Origin: Plantimonas leprariae
Lineage (GTDB): Bacteria; Pseudomonadota; Alphaproteobacteria; Rhizobiales; Rhizobiaceae
Length of the DNA: 64,000 bases
Assembly: GCF_008802405.1 (NCBI RefSeq)
Contig: NZ_VZDO01000010.1
Span: forward strand, 124,001 to 188,000
Direction of reading: 5' to 3'
In this document: piece by piece, positions 22,033 to 30,832 of the stretch
How positions within the stretch are numbered: the first letter of the stretch is position 1
Layout of the letters: each line of letters opens with the position of its first letter
Made by a program: the position numbers and the translations under genes
Notes under the pieces: model-generated
The model's input: only the letters and a program-made list of their open reading frames with translations
Told to the model about the DNA's origin: nothing
Database searches by the model: none

Positions 22033-22144
22033 CGGCAGCGATTTCGAGGGCGAAAGCAGCGGACGTCGAGCCAGCGACGTCACCGGGGAGGATCGGCCGC
22101 CCCGGCCGCGGCGACGGCCTCGCTCTCGAACGGAGGTGATGGAT

Positions 22145-22234
22145 ATGTGGTTTTTGCCACTAAGCATCACGCTCGAAATAGAAAAGACCCGGAGCGGCTG
22201 GCGAGCTACTCTCCGGGTCTCGTTCTTTTCGTAG
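22145..22234 (+). CDS. Tiny 29-residue ORF with strong Shine-Dalgarno
   Basis: Start ATG 22145 lies eight bases after GGAGG of a 9-base match to the 16S rRNA 3' end (GGAGGTGAT, 22132-22140). The peptide begins [14 protein letters not shown] and ends [10 protein letters not shown], a hydrophobic start followed by an amphipathic, beta-prone sequence with alternating charges. The frame contains the inverted repeat GACCCGGAG/CTCCGGGTC, and a long GC-rich stem-loop follows the stop by two bases. I do not recognise a family. It may be a real small protein, a leader peptide controlling yggS, or a structured RNA with a chance frame. Confidence 0.4.
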   Translation: MWFLPLSITLEIEKTRSGWRATLRVSFFS

Positions 22235-22268
22235 CAAGCGGGTGTCGGTCGAAAGGCCGGCACCCGCT
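22186..22268 (+). other. Two consecutive RNA hairpins upstream of yggS
   Basis: First stem: GACCCGGAG (22186-22194) with CTCCGGGTC (22211-22219), 16-base loop, followed by a T-rich run at 22220-22229. Second stem: 22237-22248 with 22257-22268, 12 pairs including one G-U, loop of eight. The first has intrinsic-terminator features, with several C/G interruptions in the T run. They could end a small transcript or control the downstream gene. Confidence 0.45.
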
Positions 22269-22312
22269 CCGCCAAGATATGCGATTTTCTCACAGAGTCC
22301 AAGGAGCCGCCG

Positions 22313-22981
22313 ATGAGCGCTGTCGACCGCCTCGCTTCCGTTCGTGCCGCGATCGCCAAGGCTGAGGGCGAGCATCGTCGCCCAGCCGGCTCGGTGGAAC
22401 TCGTCGCCGTGTCGAAGACCTACGATGCCGACGCCATCCTGCCGGTGCTCGAACGCGGCCAGCGCGTCTTCGGCGAGAACAAGGTGCAGGAGGCGAAGGG
22501 AAAGTGGCCGGCGCTCCGGACCCGCTTTCCCGACATCGAACTGCATCTCATCGGCCCGCTCCAGTCGAACAAGGCGGCCGACGCCGTCGCCCTCTTCGAC
22601 GTGATCGAGACGGTGGACCGCGAGAAGCTCGCGCGCGAGCTCGCCAAGGAGATCGCGAAGCAGGGGAAGGCGCCGCGCCTCTACGTGCAGGTCAACACCG
22701 GCGAGGAGCCGCAGAAGGCCGGCATCCCGCCGCAGGAGGCCGCCGCCTTCGTGGCACGCTGCCGGAGCGAGTTCGGCCTCGCGATCGAGGGCCTGATGTG
22801 CATCCCGCCGGCGGAGGAGGCACCGGGACCGCATTTCGCGCTGCTGCGCAAGATCGCCGGGGAAGCGGGCGTCGCGAAGCTGTCGATGGGAATGAGCGGC
22901 GACTACGAGACCGCGGTCGGCTTCGGCGCGACCTCGGTCCGTGTCGGCTCGGCGATCTTCGGGGCCAGAGACTACAACTGA
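22313..22981 (+). CDS. YggS-type pyridoxal phosphate homeostasis protein (PLPBP)
   Basis: A 222-residue PLP-binding protein of the YggS/PROSC family, a single-domain TIM barrel that keeps vitamin B6 and amino-acid pools balanced; it has no known enzyme activity. PLP lysine is Lys35 in VAVSKT; further signatures are GENKVQEAKGKWP, HLIGPLQSNK near residue 82, GLMCIPP, LSMGMSGDYETAVGFGAT and VRVGSAIFG. AAGGAG precedes the ATG at good spacing. Its 3' end overlaps the convergent DedA gene by 10 bases. Confidence 0.94.
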   Translation: MSAVDRLASVRAAIAKAEGEHRRPAGSVELVAVSKTYDADAILPVLERGQRVFGENKVQEAKGKWPALRTRFPDIELHLIGPLQSNKAADAVALFDVIETVDREKLARELAKEIAKQGKAPRLYVQVNTGEEPQKAGIPPQEAAAFVARCRSEFGLAIEGLMCIPPAEEAPGPHFALLRKIAGEAGVAKLSMGMSGDYETAVGFGATSVRVGSAIFGARDYN

Positions 22982-23604
22982 CGGGCACGGCGCTTCTTGC
23001 GGAAGTCGACCCAGAGCCAGATCGCACCGGCGACGAGCGCGACGACGATCACCGCGTCGGCGACGTGGAACGCGGTCTTCATGATCGGGCTGTCGTGCCA
23101 GCCGGCCCCGAGCCGCATGCCGACATAGGCCAGCGCGTAGCACCAGATCAGCGAGCTGACGAAGGTGGTGGCGTGGAACACGACGAGGTTCATCCGCGCG
23201 ATGCCGGCCGGCAGGGCGATGAAGGTCCGCACCACCGGGAGGAGCCGGCCGAAGAACATCGCCCAGAGGCCGTAGCGCTCGAAGAACCAGTCGGCGAGCT
23301 GCAGCTCGCGCTTGCCGAACATCGAGTGGCGGCTCCAGCGCTCGGCGAGCGGCCGGCCGCCCTTCGCGCCGATGACGTAGGCGACGTGGCTGCCGATGTT
23401 GCAGCCCACCGCGCCGGCGAGCGCGACGCTCCAGAGTTCGAACCGTCCGGTCGAGACGAGGTAGCCGGCGAACGGCATGATGATCTCGGAGGGAATCGGG
23501 ATGCAGGCCGATTCCAGCGCCATCAGCAGCGCGACGCCCGCATGCCCTCCGAAGGAGATGAGGGCGAGGACGGCGGAGACGAGCGGCGCGAGGAGGCTTT
23601 CCAT
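22972..23604 (-). CDS. DedA / VTT-domain membrane protein
   Basis: A 210-residue inner-membrane protein of the DedA (SNARE-associated, VTT) family, now linked to undecaprenyl-phosphate or lipid flipping and membrane-potential homeostasis. It shows the family motifs: E-x-x-x-P-x-P-S-E as ALESACIPIPSEIIMPFAGYL near residue 30, GCNIGSHVAYVIG around 68, FFGRLLPVVRTFIALPAGIARM near residue 118, and four to five hydrophobic helices. The exact cargo is unknown. It is divergent from acsA with 151 bases between, and its end overlaps the yggS end. Confidence 0.9.
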   Translation of the reverse strand: MESLLAPLVSAVLALISFGGHAGVALLMALESACIPIPSEIIMPFAGYLVSTGRFELWSVALAGAVGCNIGSHVAYVIGAKGGRPLAERWSRHSMFGKRELQLADWFFERYGLWAMFFGRLLPVVRTFIALPAGIARMNLVVFHATTFVSSLIWCYALAYVGMRLGAGWHDSPIMKTAFHVADAVIVVALVAGAIWLWVDFRKKRRARQL

Positions 23605-23755
23605 GCGGCTTCCCTTACGCGACCGATGGCGCCGTCCCTAGCGCGCCCGCGCAACAGCGCCGCGCCGCTTTTCCGGCTGGACCGCTCCGGACCTCCCGCC
23701 TAGAACGCTTCGGGAAAGCCGGCGCGGGAGGCCGGCGCGGTGCGGGAGGCGGCAG

Positions 23756-25723
<1,968 letters not shown>

Positions 25724-25777
25724 CGCCCTTCGGCTGCGACAGCTTGCCCGAAACTGGCGAAACGTTCGGCAGGGCCC

Positions 25778-25806
25778 TTGTCCTGCCGCTTTTCGCATCC
25801 CATACT
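25778..25806 (+). promoter_or_regulatory. Sigma70-like promoter of tiny cistron
   Basis: TTGTCC (25778-25783) and CATACT (25801-25806) are separated by exactly 17 bases, a good housekeeping promoter for this GC-rich genome. The expected RNA start near 25813 lies about 15 bases before the extended Shine-Dalgarno. Confidence 0.6.
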
Positions 25807-25827
25807 CCTCCCCGTGTTCAACGCAAC

Positions 25828-25842
25828 GAAAGGAGGTGATCC
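25828..25842 (+). promoter_or_regulatory. Extreme Shine-Dalgarno (15-base anti-16S match)
   Basis: GAAAGGAGGTGATCC is an uninterrupted complement of the last bases of bacterial 16S rRNA (GGATCACCTCCTTTC). Normal sites pair over 4-6 bases. The GGAGG core is seven bases from the ATG at 25844, the standard spacing, so it is placed as a working ribosome site rather than a chance match. Confidence 0.85.
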
Positions 25843-25843
25843 G

Positions 25844-25921
25844 ATGTCGAGTGATTTCCTGATGCCGGCCGGGTCCATGTATCTCAGCGCCACGAAGGGG
25901 CAGCCCTCGATCGTTGCGTAA
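25844..25921 (+). CDS. Tiny 25-residue ORF behind extreme Shine-Dalgarno
   Basis: Starts at ATG 25844 and ends at TAA 25921. The peptide begins MSSDFLMPAGSMYLSATKG and ends PSIVA, with no signal peptide, no membrane segment and little charge. It forms a complete unit: promoter (25778-25806), 15-base anti-16S Shine-Dalgarno, ORF, an internal GCGGGT/ACCCGC hairpin at 25940-25957, and an intrinsic terminator. I recognise no family. Either the peptide or the RNA's ability to bind ribosomes could be the functional part. The coding call is an inference from the ribosome site and spacing. Confidence 0.6.
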   Translation: MSSDFLMPAGSMYLSATKGQPSIVA

Positions 25922-25978
25922 AGGTATGCCGATCCGCCAGCGGGTTCGCTGACCCGCCGGCACAATCGGACTTCACGG

Positions 25979-26009
25979 GGCCGCTTTCCGAACAGGGAAG
26001 CGGCCTTTT
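25979..26009 (+). terminator. Intrinsic terminator of tiny cistron
   Basis: GGCCGCTTTCC pairs with GGGAAGCGGCC around a five-base loop (25979-26005) and is followed by TTTT then GATT. It gives a transcript of about 200 bases from the upstream promoter and separates it from the next gene. Confidence 0.85.
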
Positions 26010-26096
26010 GATTGTCCGCGCTCCGGAGCGCTCGGCTGCGGCCGGAACGGAACCGCCGGTCCCGGTGTTCCTGCCGACTGCGTTCGGAGATCGAGT

Positions 26097-26441
26097 ATGC
26101 GAGTTCCCTTCAAGAGTTTCATCGCGGCGCTCGCCGTGATGATGGGCCTGACGGTCTTCGCCACGCCCGGCGAGGCGCGGACGGCCTTCTACGGCGGCGG
26201 CGACGGCATCGTCGTGGTGCGCGACCACGGGCACGGCTACCGCGACCGCGGCGGCTACTACCGCCGGCACGGTTTCCTCGGCGACCGCCGGTATTATCGC
26301 GGCGGACCACGCTATTACCGCCACGGCGGCTACTATCGCGATCGCGGCTACTACGGGCGTCGCCATCACTGGCGCGGCGACCGGTTCTACGGCCGCCACC
26401 ACCGCTACCGCGACAACGGCGTGGTGATCCGCCTCCGCTGA
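26097..26441 (+). CDS. Secreted Gly/Tyr/Arg/His-rich protein
   Basis: A 114-residue protein with a clear Sec signal (hydrophobic stretch about residues 8-23, likely cleavage after GEA near residue 27). The mature part is low complexity, dominated by Gly, Arg, Tyr and His in repeats such as YYRRHG, RYYRGG and YYRHGG, very basic. Rhizobiales genomes carry many such short exported proteins; suggested roles are metal or envelope binding, without proof. The ATG follows CGGAGATCGAGT. It stands alone after the tiny cistron's terminator and is convergent with the metallo-hydrolase gene. Confidence 0.75.
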   Translation: MRVPFKSFIAALAVMMGLTVFATPGEARTAFYGGGDGIVVVRDHGHGYRDRGGYYRRHGFLGDRRYYRGGPRYYRHGGYYRDRGYYGRRHHWRGDRFYGRHHRYRDNGVVIRLR

Positions 26442-26448
26442 TCTTGGC

Positions 26449-27267
26449 TCAAATCTCCGCGGCGCGGTCGCTCGCCCAGGCGACGTGCCGCGCGACGGAG
26501 GCCTCGAGCACCGCACGCCCACCTTCGGGCACGACCCGCCCCCAGAACGCGCCGTAGATCGCCTCGAAGTCGAGGCCGTGCAGCGCCGCTGCGACAGCCT
26601 CGACGGCGCGGGGTCCGAGCGGCAGGTAGTTCGGATAGCTCCGCATGAAGCCGAGCCGGTCGCAGCCCGGCGTCACCTGCAGGATGTCGCCGACGAGCAG
26701 CGCCGGCTTCCGCCTGGCTGCGGCGTCCACATGCAGGACGGTGCCGCCGGCGAAGTGACCGCCGCAGCGCACCAGCGTCAGACCAGGCAGCAGCGGGCGA
26801 CGCTCGCCTTCCCAGAACTCGATCCGCCGGCTCGGCCGCATCACCCATTCGCGGTCGGCGGCGTGGAGGAGGACGGGGCAGTCGAAGGCCTCGGCCCAGT
26901 CGGCCATCGCCGAGTAGTAGTGCGGGTGCGAGATCGCGATCGCCGCGAGGCCGCCGATCCCGCCGATGAGGTCGACCGTCGCCGGGGTCAGCAGCGGCAC
27001 GCAATCCCAGAGGACGTTGCCGGCCGGCGTCCGGACGAGCAGCGTCCGCTGGCCGATCGCGAAATCCGGCGCGATGCCGATGCCGAGAAGCTCGCCTTCC
27101 GCCGCGAAGGTCGGCTTGTGACGGGCCGCGAGCTTCTCGCGGGTCGTCCATTCCTGACCGCCCGGCGGCACGAACTGCCGCTCGTCCCGGCAGATCGGGC
27201 AGGCCGGCGGCGGCACGTCGTCGTCGGGGTAGAGCGTGCCGCAGGCAATGCAGACGAAAACCGTCAC
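26449..27267 (-). CDS. MBL-fold metallo-hydrolase with N-terminal rubredoxin-like zinc ribbon
   Basis: A 272-residue protein starting at GTG 27265-27267, chosen for GGAGGAG at five bases. Residues 6-26 form a C-x2-C-x13-C-x2-C zinc ribbon (CIAC...CPIC). A metallo-beta-lactamase fold follows, but the usual HxHxDH loop reads SHPHYYSAM, keeping one His-x-His-like pair and losing the Asp-His part; GGHFAGGTVLH and LLVGDILQV give the later metal-ligand strands. Substrate unknown; the altered centre suggests one metal or a non-hydrolytic role. Divergent from the TolA-C-like gene pair. Confidence 0.78.
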   Translation of the reverse strand: MTVFVCIACGTLYPDDDVPPPACPICRDERQFVPPGGQEWTTREKLAARHKPTFAAEGELLGIGIAPDFAIGQRTLLVRTPAGNVLWDCVPLLTPATVDLIGGIGGLAAIAISHPHYYSAMADWAEAFDCPVLLHAADREWVMRPSRRIEFWEGERRPLLPGLTLVRCGGHFAGGTVLHVDAAARRKPALLVGDILQVTPGCDRLGFMRSYPNYLPLGPRAVEAVAAALHGLDFEAIYGAFWGRVVPEGGRAVLEASVARHVAWASDRAAEI

Positions 27268-27427
27268 GGGCTCCTCCGGTGCGGGGCCGTGCGGGAACAG
27301 CCGCGGCGCGCTAGCGTTTTCCGTCGCTTGACGGATCGCGCCCGAGCGCTGTTTCCCCACCCCACGTGAGATTGGGCTCGTTTCCGGCGCGAGCGCAACG
27401 TGTTTCATCCGGAACGGAGTTCGCCCG

Positions 27428-28126
27428 ATGCGGCTCGGCATCCTGATCACCGCACTCGGCATCGCCGCCGGCACGAGCGCCTGCGCGCAAGGCGTCGGCG
27501 CGCCGCCGATGGTGGAGCCGTTGCGCGACTCCGATCCCTATGCCGGTTCCGACCCGAACCTCGCGCGCCCCAGCGGCGACGCGAACGGCTATTCGACCAA
27601 TTCCGCCATTCAAGGCCTGCCGCCCGGCGGCGAGACGCCGCCGACCACCACGACGCTCGGCGGGCCGCCGCTCGACGTCGACCGGGTGATGGACGGGGTG
27701 AAGAAGTGCTGGACCGCGATCCCGCGCGTCTACGGCACCGAGGCGCAGGGCGGCGTCGCGCGCATCCGGCTGAAGTTTCAGCCGAACGGCGCGCTCGACG
27801 GCGCGCCGATGATCATCGACAAGCCGCTTGGGCCTATCGGCACGAAGTTCGCCGAAAGCGCCGCGAAGGCGATCGAGCGCTGCCAGCCCTATGCGCTGCC
27901 GCCGGAGCGCTACGCCGAGTGGAAGCAGATCGAGATGAAGTTCGACACGATCGACCCGGACAATCCGCCGCCCCCGCCGCCGGCTCCTGCGGTCGCGCCG
28001 GTGCCGGACGGCAGCGGGCTCGACGGGGCTGCGCCGCCGGTCGCCTCCTCGCCCGACGGCTACGTGCCCAGCGTGCCCGCGCCGGACGACGGTCTCGGTG
28101 CGGGCGAGCCGGCGCGGCCGCAGTGA
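27428..28126 (+). CDS. TolA C-terminal-like lipoprotein
   Basis: A 232-residue protein with a lipoprotein signal: hydrophobic residues 3-14 and Cys19 in GTSAC. A disordered stretch leads to one globular domain at about residues 80-180, with CW near its start, IRLKFQPNGALDGAP, then AIERCQPYALPPERYAEWKQIEMKFD. That pattern (paired Cys, PY-LP, terminal beta strand) is the one seen at the C-terminus of alphaproteobacterial TolA/TonB-like proteins. A Pro/Ala-rich tail follows. Its stop overlaps the start of a paralogue (GTGA). It may act in the periplasm with envelope machinery; the role is not known. Confidence 0.7.
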   Translation: MRLGILITALGIAAGTSACAQGVGAPPMVEPLRDSDPYAGSDPNLARPSGDANGYSTNSAIQGLPPGGETPPTTTTLGGPPLDVDRVMDGVKKCWTAIPRVYGTEAQGGVARIRLKFQPNGALDGAPMIIDKPLGPIGTKFAESAAKAIERCQPYALPPERYAEWKQIEMKFDTIDPDNPPPPPPAPAVAPVPDGSGLDGAAPPVASSPDGYVPSVPAPDDGLGAGEPARPQ

Positions 28127-28554
28127 GGGGCGGGGCGGCCGTCGCCGCTACGCTGGTTCTCTTGTCGACCTGCGCGGTGCGCGCCGAGGACGGGAGCGCG
28201 GACACTCAGCGCCGCGACGAAATCCTTCGGGCGCTCAGCAACACCGGCCGGCCACGCGTCTCGGTCGACGAGGCCGATCTCGGGGTGCGGCTGCGCCAAG
28301 CTCTCGCGGCGTGCTGGTCGCTGCCGGTGACGGAAACGGCGACGCGAATCGGCGTCACCGTGCGCCTGACGCGCGACGGCGAGATCGACGGCACGCCGGC
28401 GGTGACGGTGGAGCCGCCGGGCATGGCGGTCTCGCAACTGACGCAGTCGGCGATCCGCGCCGTCCGGCGTTGCGCGCCCTACCGGCTGCCGCCGGAGCGC
28501 TACGAGGAATGGCGCGAACTGCGCATCAACTTCGACAACGCTTCGCTGCGTTAG
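28123..28554 (+). CDS. TolA C-terminal-like exported protein (paralogue of preceding gene)
   Basis: A 143-residue protein beginning at GTG 28123, overlapping the previous stop. The signal peptide (about residues 5-22, likely cleavage after VRA) lacks a convincing lipobox. The domain repeats the neighbour's pattern: CWSLPVTETATRIGVTVRLTRDG, paired Cys, CAPYRLPPERYEEWRELRINFD. Without the disordered arms it is nearly a bare TolA-C domain. The two genes look like a tandem duplication with coupled translation. The 3' end overlaps the convergent nuclease gene by four bases. Confidence 0.7.
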   Translation: MRGGAAVAATLVLLSTCAVRAEDGSADTQRRDEILRALSNTGRPRVSVDEADLGVRLRQALAACWSLPVTETATRIGVTVRLTRDGEIDGTPAVTVEPPGMAVSQLTQSAIRAVRRCAPYRLPPERYEEWRELRINFDNASLR

Positions 28555-29048
28555 TCCGCCGGGCGGAAGCCGGAGAGTTTCGGATCGTTCGCGCACCAGT
28601 CGCGACGCTTCTCGCCGCGATAGGGGGCGACGAGGCCCTCGGCGAGGAGCTTGGCCCCGACATCGGGCACGTCGTCGCTCGCGACCCGCGCGAGGACGCG
28701 GCCGAAATACTTGTCGCCGGAGATTTCGCCGAGCTGTACGATGCGGCTGGCGACCAGCGCGGTAAGCCGGTCGCGCGCCACCTCCGCCGCCGCACGTTCG
28801 CCATCGCAGCGGCCCTTCAGCTCGGGCGCGTCGATGCCGCGCAGGCGAACCGCCGTGCGGACCACCTGACCCGGCCAGATATAGGCCTCGACCTCGACCG
28901 TATCGCCATCGCGCACTTTGGTGACGGAGGCGGCCACGGGTCCCGCCACGGTACGGCCGGGCTCCTCGCCCGCTGCGGCGACGGAGCCAGCCGAACCGGT
29001 CACTGCGAGGATGCAACCGAGAAGCGCAACCACCGTTCTGCGCACCAT
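28551..29048 (-). CDS. Exported thermonuclease-family (SNase-like) nuclease
   Basis: A 165-residue staphylococcal-nuclease-fold protein with a Sec signal (residues 5-24, AAA region). Motifs: VTKVRDGDTVEVEAYIWPGQVVRTAVRLRGIDAPEL with the calcium/catalytic Asp and Arg, CDGERAAAEVARDRL, and KYFGRVLARV carrying the second catalytic Arg. The cysteine pair near 80 and 148 may be a disulphide. Nucleic-acid degradation in the periplasm is the likely role. The ATG at 29046-29048 is chosen because it begins the signal peptide. Confidence 0.85.
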   Translation of the reverse strand: MVRRTVVALLGCILAVTGSAGSVAAAGEEPGRTVAGPVAASVTKVRDGDTVEVEAYIWPGQVVRTAVRLRGIDAPELKGRCDGERAAAEVARDRLTALVASRIVQLGEISGDKYFGRVLARVASDDVPDVGAKLLAEGLVAPYRGEKRRDWCANDPKLSGFRPAD

Positions 29049-29239
29049 GTGAGGTTCCTTGTCGTTCCTTCCGCAAGCTAGGCCTGAAATCCTAATAGAA
29101 GCTGACCGTTCTCCCGCTGGAGGAACACGTTGCTCAGCTTCGGGCGGTCGAAGCCCGGCGACCGCGCGCAAGGAATCTGCACGGAGCCTATTCGGTTCCG
29201 CGGGACAGAAGTCCTACAACTTATGCGATATTGCTGCCG

Positions 29240-29458
29240 TCAGAAGTCCGACAGGATGCCGTTCTTTTCCCAGTCGCCGAAGCGCGTCGGTTCCGGTCCC
29301 GCGCGGCCGTTCACCTCGGGCGGCCGGGTCGTTTGCGCGGCGGCGGCGCGGCGCGCCGCGGCCTCGGCAAGGGCGCGTTCGGCGGTGGGCGAGAGGACGC
29401 GCGTTTCGGGGGTGTGTGCGAGGGTTCCGGTGGTCTCGTCGCTCATGAGGCTGGACAT
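29240..29458 (-). CDS. DUF1674 / SDHAF4-like succinate dehydrogenase assembly factor
   Basis: A 72-residue protein whose C-terminus, RPPEVNGRAGPEPTRFGDWEKNGILSDF, is the DUF1674 hallmark. The family is related to mitochondrial SDHAF4, which protects the flavinylated SdhA subunit during assembly of succinate dehydrogenase. The N-terminal half is Ala-rich and likely helical or disordered. The start is uncertain between the ATGs at 29458 and 29446. It sits alone between the nuclease and the divergent epimerase gene, far from any sdh gene in view. Confidence 0.82.
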   Translation of the reverse strand: MSSLMSDETTGTLAHTPETRVLSPTAERALAEAAARRAAAAQTTRPPEVNGRAGPEPTRFGDWEKNGILSDF

Positions 29459-29515
29459 CGGCGTCCCCGCGTCGGATTGCAAGGCGGAAACGCGAAGTTC
29501 CCCGAGGAGGATCGG

Positions 29516-30763
29516 ATGAGCGAAACGAGGGATGCGGTGCCGTTCCGCAAGTCGGCCGAGCATCGGCGGCGGCTGGAAGCGCAGGCCGACAAGTTGTTCG
29601 CGACCTTCGAGGCCGGCGCGCTCGATCCCGCCGGCGGCTTCCGGCCGCTCGACGGCGATGGTCGCCCCGTGGAGGGCGCGGTCGGCTGGCCGCGCGGCAT
29701 CCACGACGCGACGCGCATGATCCATTGCTTCGCGATCGGCGAGAAGCTTGGCCGGCCGGCCGCGCGGCGCATGGTCGACCACGGCCTCGCCTTCCTGGCG
29801 GACTGGCACCGCGACGCCGAGCAGGGCGGCTGGTTCTGGAGCGTCGGCGAGACCGGCCCGGCCGACGATACGAAGCAGGCCTACGGCCATGCCTTCGTGC
29901 TCCTGGCCGCGTCCGGCGCGCTCGCCACCGGCCACGATGGGGCCGAGGCGCTGCTCGGCGAGGTCGACCGCGTCATCGACGCGCATTTCTGGGAAGAGGA
30001 CCGCGGCGCGGTGGTGGACGGGTTCCAACGCGACTGGACGCCGCTCGGTCCCTATCGCGGCCAGAACGCCAACATGCACCTGACCGAAGCGCTGATGGCC
30101 GCCTTCGAAGCGACGGGCAACGCGAAGTTCCTGGAACGCGCGACGCGCATCGCCGGTCTTATCATCGAGCGCCATGCCGCGAGCCTCGCCTGGCGGGTGC
30201 CGGAGCATTTCGATGCCGACTGGCAGCTCGACCGCGACTATCAGGGCGACGAGATGTTCCGCCCGGCCGGCATGACGCCCGGCCACTGGCTGGAATGGGC
30301 GCGGCTCCTCCTGCAACTCTGGGTGCTCGGCGGCAGGAAGGCCGACTGGATGCCGGACGGTGCGGAGCGGCTCTTCGCCAACGCCGTGCGCTGGGGCTGG
30401 GACGAGGCGGGCGGCGGCGGCTTCTTCTACACCACCGATTTCGAGAACAATCCGCGCACCCGCTACAAGCTCTGGTGGCCGGTGGCGGAGGCTATCGGCG
30501 CGGCGCATTTCCTCGCTGAGCACCGGCCGAGCGAATTCCACGAGGAATGGTACCGGAAGACCTACGAGTTCGCCGACCGCTACCTGATCGACCCCGCGAC
30601 CGGCGGCTGGCACCCGCAGCTTTCCGAAGATCTCCGGCCCGAGGAGACGCTGTTCCACGGCATCCCCGACATCTACCATTCGCTGCAGGCGCTGCTGATC
30701 CCGCTCTATCCGGCGACGGGCAGTCTCACCGCCGTGATCGGGGCTTCGTCGCGGCGCGATTGA
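29516..30763 (+). CDS. AGE-family (N-acylglucosamine 2-epimerase / YihS-like) sugar isomerase
   Basis: A 415-residue (alpha/alpha)6-barrel enzyme of the AGE family, which isomerises aldoses and ketoses or epimerises N-acyl sugars. Motifs include FWSVGETGPADDTKQAYGHAFVLLA, YRGQNANMHLTEALMAAFE around residue 185, DEMFRPAGMTPGHWLEWARLL and LWWPVAEAIGAAHFL near 325. The NMHL/EA and PGH signatures favour YihS-like mannose/glucose-fructose isomerase over GlcNAc epimerase, but the substrate cannot be read from sequence. GAGGAGGATCGG is an excellent ribosome site. It is the gene just before the second parS. Confidence 0.85.
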   Translation: MSETRDAVPFRKSAEHRRRLEAQADKLFATFEAGALDPAGGFRPLDGDGRPVEGAVGWPRGIHDATRMIHCFAIGEKLGRPAARRMVDHGLAFLADWHRDAEQGGWFWSVGETGPADDTKQAYGHAFVLLAASGALATGHDGAEALLGEVDRVIDAHFWEEDRGAVVDGFQRDWTPLGPYRGQNANMHLTEALMAAFEATGNAKFLERATRIAGLIIERHAASLAWRVPEHFDADWQLDRDYQGDEMFRPAGMTPGHWLEWARLLLQLWVLGGRKADWMPDGAERLFANAVRWGWDEAGGGGFFYTTDFENNPRTRYKLWWPVAEAIGAAHFLAEHRPSEFHEEWYRKTYEFADRYLIDPATGGWHPQLSEDLRPEETLFHGIPDIYHSLQALLIPLYPATGSLTAVIGASSRRD

Positions 30764-30784
30764 AGCGCCGGTCCCTCCCTCCCA

Positions 30785-30800
30785 TGTTTCACGTGAAACA
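30785..30800. other. parS: parS centromere site 2 (upstream of htpX)
   Basis: TGTTTCACGTGAAACA, identical to site 1, with the palindrome extending to 18 bp (30784-30801). It lies between the epimerase and htpX, 16.2 kb from site 1 and about 28 kb from the candidate oriC. Being intergenic, it is free of coding constraint. It may overlap the htpX promoter. Confidence 0.95.
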
Positions 30801-30832
30801 TTTCACCCAAGGGAAAGGCTGACCGGAGGCCC

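Larger units (their letters stand above)
21938..22312. other. Intergenic region leuS/yggS with palindrome, small ORF and two hairpins
   Basis: A 375-base stretch with no long gene. It holds a 14-bp palindrome (22019-22032), a strong Shine-Dalgarno GGAGGTGAT (22132-22140) before a 29-codon reading frame, a 9-bp inverted repeat within that frame (22186-22194 with 22211-22219), and a 12-bp stem with one G-U pair just after it (22237-22248 with 22257-22268). Promoters for leuS and for the downstream PLP-protein gene must also lie here, but none stands out. Confidence 0.5.

Noticed and set aside
25829-25842. Possibility that the anti-16S run is a fragment of an rRNA operon
   Set aside because: It is the complement of the 16S tail and no rRNA sequence continues on either side; it is placed exactly as a ribosome site.
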